Part shown: piece after piece, positions 7,401-12,057 of the stretch | Numbering within the stretch: position 1 is the first letter of the stretch | How the letters are laid out: every line of letters begins with the position of its first letter | Assembly (NCBI GenBank): GCA_027577415.1 | Contig: JANBQS010000784.1 | Coordinates: 1-12,057 of the forward strand | From: Coemansia sp. RSA 922 | Taxonomy: Eukaryota; Kickxellomycota; Kickxellomycetes; Kickxellales; Kickxellaceae | Direction of reading: 5' to 3' | DNA length: 12,057 nucleotides | Program-made: the position numbers and the translations under genes | The notes under the pieces: generated by a model | The model's database searches: none | What the model saw: only the letters and a program-made list of their open reading frames with translations | What the model was told of the DNA's origin: nothing

Positions 7401-8755
7401 CGCAAACTTCCAGCATTATTAAAGATGGTAGCCGTATGATTCGTATGTTTGGCGTAGAGTCATACTATATCTCCCGATACATGTCTGACAAAGATGAGAC
7501 AAGGAAAATTAGCAGGCCAATGAAAGCACTGAGTTTGCTCTCAAATATTATTGATGTTGGAATACTTAATGCTGGACTTGTACTGTCCACTTTCTCGGTC
7601 TTGATACAATCTCGCTTGACCAAGTATAAGGTCAGTTCGAGTCAATTAAAGATGCTCCAAAGCGATGTAGGTGAATTGACAAACAGTATTAACGGCTTAA
7701 TGAGGATGCCTAACCGACTGAAACAGTATTCGAATAAAATTAGCACGTTCCGCCAATTCTCGGACATTAAACCAGAGGCGCCATATATTGTTGAGGACTG
7801 TCGCGTACCTAGTGAGTGGCCACATAACGGAAATGTCAAGTTTAAGAATCTCAGTGTCAAATACGGAGCTAACCAGGAGTACGCATTGAAGAATCTCAAT
7901 ATCACTATCCGTCCCGGAGAAAAGATGGGTATTGTTGGGCGCACTGGTGCTGGAAAGTCGACATTGGCCAAATCCATATTCCGACTTATCCACAAGAACA
8001 TTGAGGGGTCGATTGAGATCGATGGACATGACACTTCAAAGTTTGGCGTAGGTGACTTCCGACCAAAGCTGGGCATTATTCCACAAGAGTCTACCATGTT
8101 TAGAGGAGCTGTCAAGCGCAATTTGGATCCGCTGAACGAATTCACTATTGAGGATATGTGGGCAGCAATGATAAAGTGTGGCGTGGCAGATTTGATTGAG
8201 CCTGAGCGCAAGACCGCCAACCCAGCCAGTAAATTAGCTAACACGAATGGCAATGATGACGAAGATAATAATGTGGAGGAAGAAGATGACAAAGCCTACT
8301 GGGATAGAGAAAACAAGCAAAGATGGGCGAAAAGTGGATTGTTAGTGCGCGCAGTACTGTTTATGTTTGACCGAAAGTGGGAGAAATTCGAGGCCAAGAA
8401 ATCTATCAGCATTGGAATCAATCGAATGGTAGACAGGAATGGCAGCAGGTTCAGCAATGGACAACAGCAGCTATTTAGCTTGTGCCGCTTACTCATGCGC
8501 AAGCGCAAGGTCATGATCTTGGATGAAGCGACTGCCGACGTGGACCTGGAGACAGACCGCAAGATGCAAGAGCTTATCCGCACCGAGTTCAGCGAAAGCA
8601 CTGTGCTTACCATTGCTCATCGCCTAGACACTATCATGAACAGCGACAGAATCATTGTCATGGAGAAGGGCGAAATTGTTGAAATTGGTCCTCCCCAAGA
8701 ACTGATAGCAAACGGCGGAAAATTTGCCGAGCTCGTCCAAGCAAACGAATTTTAG
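4457..8755 (+). CDS. ABCC (MRP/YCF1-type) full-size ABC transporter, single exon
   Basis: ATP-driven membrane exporter, 1432 residues; ABCC family members export glutathione or other conjugates, metals, bile-acid-like compounds and drugs at the vacuole or plasma membrane. By eye, about four hydrophobic segments at residues 10-120 form a compact TMD0, then an L0 linker, TMD1 (about 190-440), NBD1, TMD2 (about 800-1080) and NBD2. NBD1: A-loop Trp in FRW, Walker A GSTGSGKS at 544-551, signature ISGGQ at 634-638, Walker B IYMLDD at 654-659 with Asp659 in place of the catalytic Glu, the degenerate state usual for ABCC. NBD2: Walker A GRTGAGKS at 1161-1168, signature SNGQ at 1333-1336, Walker B ending D1356-E1357 with the catalytic Glu, H-loop His1388. 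NBD2 carries an unusual insertion at 1248-1315. The ATG at 4457 is the first in frame after an in-frame TGA at 4331, but it has C at -3; M8 (4478) has G at -3 and G at +4 and may be used instead. Substrate and membrane are unknown. Confidence 0.95.
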   Translation: MFSLLSGMVYPASDAAVALTAMYLVARDKRAFSPQLASPFSHIASALLVVLAASHYSGWTRTLNQVAKFALPLLAAHSSGYTLFQLSNVLGIYRLLRSNDSLLTSALCVLLHMCLVLVNLDLSSQAQLKSIMQDVSFAQVRQLNLLQKLRALTVGDLWPAPKRLQLRHAYAELAINTNESLFLIRAIARIIWKPMIPIHIAGIMFQLLPIFKTMLTGYIYHCLDSSDDSNYYKAYIAAVGVILVEFFITQREHLNGYIDYEKTRVQDVLELELARRPLLYSGLKKALNRECTMAEDLVDSVFKLQDAVPCIFGAFATVMPIYSQVGWYAFIPPVVSLALTAFDQSLKHFVGGPAYWDHTNVCTRGDSIDEIYFNVKTVKLFGWENMYLDPMLRRNHVYLKQLPWYASLVRFGFIMIDIVSTLAADLSMYMTVVLYLNTMPTSGNAMTNSKLLEMTEHIEYLRHSINSVAGGIAGISDMVRHNNTLEPLFRCETFNTIVHERLVDLKQVPSITMDNCSFRWEKKATILKQVSLIATGKDLIAVVGSTGSGKSSLLLAMCRELEMTKGTGTVVGRIGYMEQLPWIINDTMRANILFGREFDEEYYWKVIHACALTRDLESWPDSDLTMIGERGINISGGQRARLALARTVYSQADIYMLDDPLSAVDAHVKRHILDNVILSSGLLGNKLRIITTHSESMLPFCNQVVTVSDKTVSVVHQEPKEHLYIAPVAAVEVNDVYKPTSTEADTNSSAIALTTGADPQAITLENKPVKYLDSDEDRLPQQKHTLLDNAKYVLQVCGWKMLTVVIISTSIRPVATFVLNGYNISALKANAKNNTVSHDAVLWYLNINILKAATIQILRLFQSYVNNIAAGDSTSDIVEAKFAHSLIHAPLSVIEKTDRFKFLSACDNGSRTMSYFIPLFLHWDTLCIVDSIFAIWRSVMASPQLILIVPFIIWARGVASIFDSAVANSLRDIGDEIDNKHSQTSSIIKDGSRMIRMFGVESYYISRYMSDKDETRKISRPMKALSLLSNIIDVGILNAGLVLSTFSVLIQSRLTKYKVSSSQLKMLQSDVGELTNSINGLMRMPNRLKQYSNKISTFRQFSDIKPEAPYIVEDCRVPSEWPHNGNVKFKNLSVKYGANQEYALKNLNITIRPGEKMGIVGRTGAGKSTLAKSIFRLIHKNIEGSIEIDGHDTSKFGVGDFRPKLGIIPQESTMFRGAVKRNLDPLNEFTIEDMWAAMIKCGVADLIEPERKTANPASKLANTNGNDDEDNNVEEEDDKAYWDRENKQRWAKSGLLVRAVLFMFDRKWEKFEAKKSISIGINRMVDRNGSRFSNGQQQLFSLCRLLMRKRKVMILDEATADVDLETDRKMQELIRTEFSESTVLTIAHRLDTIMNSDRIIVMEKGEIVEIGPPQELIANGGKFAELVQANEF
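8198..8401 (+). other. Charged 68-residue insertion in NBD2 of the ABCC transporter
   Basis: Within the transporter, residues 1248-1315 separate the helical-subdomain segment ending VADLI from the pre-signature segment SISIGINRMV. In ordinary ABCC NBD2 domains about a dozen residues join these parts just before the signature motif. Here the insert contains an Asn/Ala-rich start, an acidic run at 1267-1278 (D/E/N almost throughout), then an amphipathic basic/aromatic stretch (WDRENKQRW, then KSGLLVRAVLFMF, then KWEKFEAKK). It is in frame and a multiple of three bases long, and I see no convincing GT-AG boundaries, so it reads as protein and not as an unspliced intron. It may be a regulatory loop on the cytoplasmic face. 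Function unknown. Confidence 0.7.
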
Positions 8756-8817
8756 AATGTTTTCAAAACCACTCTCTTCAGATGAAAATATTCCTAATAT
8801 ATATTTTTTTGTTTATA
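8756..8817. terminator. Shared AT-rich 3' region of two convergent genes
   Basis: Only 62 bases separate the TAG stop of the transporter (8753-8755) from the TAG stop of the minus-strand RhoGAP gene (8818-8820). The stretch is AT-rich, with ATATATAT and T7 near 8799-8812 on the plus strand and A-rich sequence on the minus strand. It probably serves as cleavage/polyadenylation region for both transcripts, whose 3' ends must lie in or beyond each other's 3' region. Confidence 0.5.
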
Positions 8818-11800
8818 CTACTTGTTGCCACGAGGCATATCAAAGCTAGATTTGTGATAAACCCCGGACGAGTTATTGATATTACGCTGATGATGTGACG
8901 CCAGGCGATCAGGCACAGCGTTATCCCCGAAATAGAGCTCCTTAGGCGACGGCATACTCTGCGACAATGACGAGTTCTCCAGCGCATGCCCGAGCCCCTC
9001 GACAGTACCACCGATATCCAAAGGCAGTGCCGGATGCTGAACAGAGGACGGCCCAGGCGAAGAGATGGCATTAACAGTCAGCATATTCATATCCTTTAGT
9101 CTCCGCATCGGCGGCCTAGCAAACTGCTGCTGTGCCTCTGCCGGCTCCGACTTGGCAACTTCGCCACTAGTTTCAACCCGATGCGGTCCCCAGATATCCT
9201 CAGCATTCTGGATCAAGAACGACACAGTCCTGCTAATCCCCGACATATTAGCCATCTCCTGCAACACGTCGTTTTTGCCCATATGCAGGATGTTTGGCGC
9301 AAACACCACCGACAGATTATTCGGCGTCATCTTGTTATCCTGATGATGGTCCGCGACACGCTTCAAGTGCGTCATCAAGTACCGCAGCGTCTCGCTATGC
9401 GGCACCGGCATAGAATCGCTAATAGTCCGGTACACCTTGACCCGCTCCTCAGACGACGCAATGTTGGATGCCTGCACCCACAAATGGTACGTCTCCGAGG
9501 TCATAAGCGGGTTAGGCAAGTCACGGAAATACTGCTTCAGCACGCTTGTCACGCTGGTAACGTCAGTGTCGGACGGAGCAATCGCCGGCTCGTCGCCAAA
9601 GCGGTTATTAGTAGCAGTGGCCACCCGCGTGATCTCCATCTGCACAGCACGGATATCCATCGTCGACCCGGACCGGCGGTACACGCCCTCCATCGTCAGG
9701 CCCTCAGCCTCGATAAACTCGATCGCCGCACGCACCACCCACGGCACCGAGCGGCCCTCCAGCGCAGTTTGCTCAGCAAGAGCGCGCCCAAACATCTTGT
9801 CCGCCAGGAACGGCACATTCGGGTCATACACCAGCGCAGAGTCATTGCCAGCCTGTCCGCCAGCAAAGGAGCCCTGTGCGGCATTAGCACCGCGTCCCGC
9901 GCGTCCGCCAGCCGCACTCACAGCTCCCGCAACAGCAGCAGTCACACCCGCTCCGCCGCCAACCGCACCGCCTCCAACGCCACTCTCGCCAGAAGAGCAC
10001 GCAGCAGTGACCTCGTTAGCGCACCGCTGGTGGCAGACAAAGCCGCAGTTACGGCACCTGACAACCGAGTTGGTAAATGTCTTGAGCCGCTCCTGACAGT
10101 GGTCGCATTTCCCCGCACGGAACGTGCTAGCGAGGTGGAAGCTATGCTGCATACTGCCGTCGATGCTGTTTTTGCCCCCAGCCACGACGCCAGCCCCTGC
10201 AGTCGCCGCGTGGTCGTGGTGGCTGCTGCTGCCAAACGGCCAGATAAACCGCTTGGTCGCCTTTTGCGGAACCGTGGTAATAATAGCATCGTCGGCATCC
10301 GACCCAGAGTCGTTGTGATCCGCGCCCGACGCGTCCTGCTTGCGAGCCTGTCTTTGGCGCCGCAAGCTAGGCTGTCTCGCCACCGACGACGCCTGCCCAC
10401 TGCCAGGCTTTGAGATATTCCCGCGCGACGAGTTGTGGTGCTTCGCCGCCCCCGTCGACCGTTGCTGAGAGTCCACTCTGTCGGTAGCACCCGCACTCGC
10501 ACCAAACCCATTCCTTGTCCGCTGAGCACCACCCGCCGCCGCCGCTGCAGCAGCTGGGTTCTTCGCCTGCACTAGCTGCTCACCAGCCGCAGCCGATGGA
10601 TCCAGTGGAGCATGGCCATGGTACGTACGCAGCACATTCTCAAACTCAATACGCTTACTGCGTTCCTGATGCAAAGACTCGCGAGTCTCCAGCAACTGAT
10701 CAATAACCGACGCGTAAAGGTCCTTTAGCTTTTGGTAACTAGCCTCCATGCGACAATACTGGCCATAGTTAACCAGCAATTCTTCTTTCAGCTGCTCGAC
10801 GCTCGCCGTATTGAGCCACTCCTTGCCATCAGGGTCAGAGTCCGTGGTAGCAGCGAGCGGCGACGGCCGAGGCATCTGCAGCGCGTGCAGCGACGACACA
10901 GGACTGACCCGCTCACCACTATCCGCACTGGCATCACGACCCGAGGAGCGAAGTCCCGGCGGCACAAAGTTGCTAAGCGCCGATGCACTGCTCGCAGCTC
11001 TGGCGCGCTGGAGCGCAGGCGACCTATTCCCACTAGCCACGCGCAGTAGCGGCGATCCCGTAGAAGTAGCACCAACACCAGCAGCGACCGACCGACCATG
11101 CACATCATCGTCGTCTTGAACAGCAGTAGCAGTACCAGCAACCGTTTCGCGACGAGGCGACTGGTGGAACCCAGTGCTACGGTTAGACACAGCAGACCCA
11201 GGAACATCCGGTGTCTGCTTAGCCACCAGCGGCGTGCGCATCGAGTACCTGACATAGTTATTCTCCAGCGAACTAATGTCCTCAGTCCACGCCAACTTCA
11301 GGTCAAAGATAGGGTCGGCCGACAGCGACGCATGCAGCGGCGTAATAGGCGCCAGCGTCAGGCCCTGCGGACGATACGAGGCGTAGTTGTTGTCGCGCGT
11401 TGGCGAAGTAGGCGCGCTGGCAGCAGTGGCCGAGGCCAGCGAGGACGCAGGCTCATAAGGACGCAATGCAGTTGGACTGCCGCCACGTGACTCGGCCGAC
11501 GAACCGACAGGAAAGAGGGTCAGCCCGCTGCCCCCCGCATCCTTATTGCCATTGTCCTTTGCGCCAGACGAAGGCTCGTCAATCATTTCGATAGCCTGAG
11601 TCAATGTAAGCTCGGTAGTACTGCCAGCAGCAGCCCCGCCGCTAAACTCGCCCGACGTGTGCATTCCACGTCTCCGTGACCTCAAATCCGACTGCTGCTG
11701 CTGGCCCCCGGCGTAGCGCGGCAACAAGGACTCATCCGGCGGTGGAGACGGAGCCACGCTACTAGGCGACAAAGTATTAGAAGCACTCTCAGCCGCCTGT

Positions 11801-12057
11801 GCGGCAGCAGCCTGTGCCGCCGCTTCTGCCTCAACTGGCAACGACGGCAGCATCTTTTCCTCGCCAATCTGCTGATGCTCTCTTCTTCGCTTGGCCGCCT
11901 TCTTCCGCTCCCTGCGCTCAGCATAACAAGTAACGCAATATATAACGCCCTGACTAGTCTTGGCAAACGACTTGCCCTGAATACGCTGCTTACAGTTCGT
12001 GCACCGGAAACACTCAGAGTGATAAGTACCCTCAACCGTGACTATGGCTTCGTCAAA
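8818..12057 (-). CDS. LIM-C1-RhoGAP protein (Rga-type Rho/Cdc42 GTPase activator), 5' end beyond the window
   Basis: This protein accelerates GTP hydrolysis by a Rho-family GTPase, probably Cdc42 or Rho1, in cell polarity and wall growth. The open frame continues to the right edge, so 1079 C-terminal residues are visible (numbered from the first). Residues 1-45 are the second half of a LIM zinc domain: H13, C16, C19, C22, C41 and C44 fit H-x2-C-x2-C-x2-C-x18-C-x2-C. A basic patch follows at 48-59. Then comes a long Ser/Ala/Pro-rich disordered stretch, a coiled coil at about 418-478, a C1 zinc domain at 638-687 (H-x12-C-x2-C-x13-C-x2-C-x4-H-x2-C-x7-C), a Gly/Ala-rich linker at 688-745 and a RhoGAP domain at about 756-956. 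The arginine finger is R794 in GVYRRSG, and the LKQYFRDLPNPL and NNLSVVFAPNIL motifs are intact, so it should be catalytically active. LIM plus C1 plus RhoGAP resembles fission yeast Rga3 more than Rga1-type proteins lacking C1. An ATG at 11853 is internal and not the real start. Confidence 0.93.
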   Translation of the reverse strand, partial: FDEAIVTVEGTYHSECFRCTNCKQRIQGKSFAKTSQGVIYCVTCYAERRERKKAAKRRREHQQIGEEKMLPSLPVEAEAAAQAAAAQAAESASNTLSPSSVAPSPPPDESLLPRYAGGQQQQSDLRSRRRGMHTSGEFSGGAAAGSTTELTLTQAIEMIDEPSSGAKDNGNKDAGGSGLTLFPVGSSAESRGGSPTALRPYEPASSLASATAASAPTSPTRDNNYASYRPQGLTLAPITPLHASLSADPIFDLKLAWTEDISSLENNYVRYSMRTPLVAKQTPDVPGSAVSNRSTGFHQSPRRETVAGTATAVQDDDDVHGRSVAAGVGATSTGSPLLRVASGNRSPALQRARAASSASALSNFVPPGLRSSGRDASADSGERVSPVSSLHALQMPRPSPLAATTDSDPDGKEWLNTASVEQLKEELLVNYGQYCRMEASYQKLKDLYASVIDQLLETRESLHQERSKRIEFENVLRTYHGHAPLDPSAAAGEQLVQAKNPAAAAAAAGGAQRTRNGFGASAGATDRVDSQQRSTGAAKHHNSSRGNISKPGSGQASSVARQPSLRRQRQARKQDASGADHNDSGSDADDAIITTVPQKATKRFIWPFGSSSHHDHAATAGAGVVAGGKNSIDGSMQHSFHLASTFRAGKCDHCQERLKTFTNSVVRCRNCGFVCHQRCANEVTAACSSGESGVGGGAVGGGAGVTAAVAGAVSAAGGRAGRGANAAQGSFAGGQAGNDSALVYDPNVPFLADKMFGRALAEQTALEGRSVPWVVRAAIEFIEAEGLTMEGVYRRSGSTMDIRAVQMEITRVATATNNRFGDEPAIAPSDTDVTSVTSVLKQYFRDLPNPLMTSETYHLWVQASNIASSEERVKVYRTISDSMPVPHSETLRYLMTHLKRVADHHQDNKMTPNNLSVVFAPNILHMGKNDVLQEMANMSGISRTVSFLIQNAEDIWGPHRVETSGEVAKSEPAEAQQQFARPPMRRLKDMNMLTVNAISSPGPSSVQHPALPLDIGGTVEGLGHALENSSLSQSMPSPKELYFGDNAVPDRLASHHQRNINNSSGVYHKSSFDMPRGNK

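Noticed and set aside
7642..8292. A 216-codon minus-strand frame opposite the transporter
   Set aside because: It begins at a non-ATG codon, starts with a Ser run that is the complement of the acidic insert, and lies antisense to the conserved NBD2 Walker A region.
9437..10096. A 219-codon plus-strand frame opposite the RhoGAP gene
   Set aside because: Antisense shadow of the RhoGAP and Gly/Ala linker coding sequence; its Pro/Ala-rich end simply mirrors the Gly/Ala linker codons.
9181..10413. A 410-codon open frame on the plus strand opposite the RhoGAP gene, starting with ATG
   Set aside because: It lies antisense to the intact C1 and RhoGAP domains, is rich in Arg, His and Ser, and has no recognisable domain. 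Long antisense frames are expected opposite GC-rich coding DNA.
11853..11853. ATG at 11853 as the start of the RhoGAP gene
   Set aside because: The same frame is open upstream to the window edge and encodes a LIM half-domain with all six expected zinc ligands, so this Met is internal.

Overview
The window is chromosomal DNA from a fungus. The evidence is a Zn(II)2Cys6 binuclear-cluster transcription factor (a fungal-specific family), a full-length ABCC/MRP-type ABC transporter, and a Cdc42/Rho GTPase-activating protein with LIM, C1 and RhoGAP domains. All three read through as single uninterrupted exons of 2.9 to 4.3 kb. That intron poverty, the Ala/Ser/Gln-rich disordered tails and the pyrimidine-rich leaders would suit an early-diverging, intron-poor lineage such as Kickxellales (Coemansia-like). 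This placement is inference; I cannot confirm it without a search.

Layout: 1-260 is a C- and T-rich leader or promoter with two upstream ATGs. 261-3176 (+) encodes the 971-residue zinc-cluster activator. 3177-3356 is an AT-rich convergent 3' region. 3357-3683 (-) is an AT-rich 108-codon ORF that I call a hypothetical protein; it looks coding but I do not recognise it. 3684-4456 is a 773-base divergent intergenic region with a CCAAT box, two CRE-like half-matches, homopolymer runs and a short direct repeat. 4457-8755 (+) encodes a 1432-residue ABCC exporter. 8756-8817 is a 62-base AT-rich region shared by two convergent genes. 8818-12057 (-) is the 3' part of a LIM-C1-RhoGAP gene whose 5' end lies beyond the right edge; the visible frame is open to the last base and begins inside a LIM domain.

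How the genes relate: nothing indicates a metabolic cluster, a mobile element or a defence system. A zinc-cluster regulator next to an ABCC exporter recalls drug- or metal-resistance regulators and their pump targets, but adjacency is the only support. The RhoGAP is a polarity/cytoskeleton regulator with no evident link to the other two. The points most worth a second look are a 68-residue charged insertion in the second nucleotide-binding domain of the transporter, a C1 domain that has lost the lipid-binding consensus while keeping all zinc ligands, the unrecognised AT-rich small ORF, and three short hydrophobic/acidic motifs in the activator tail.
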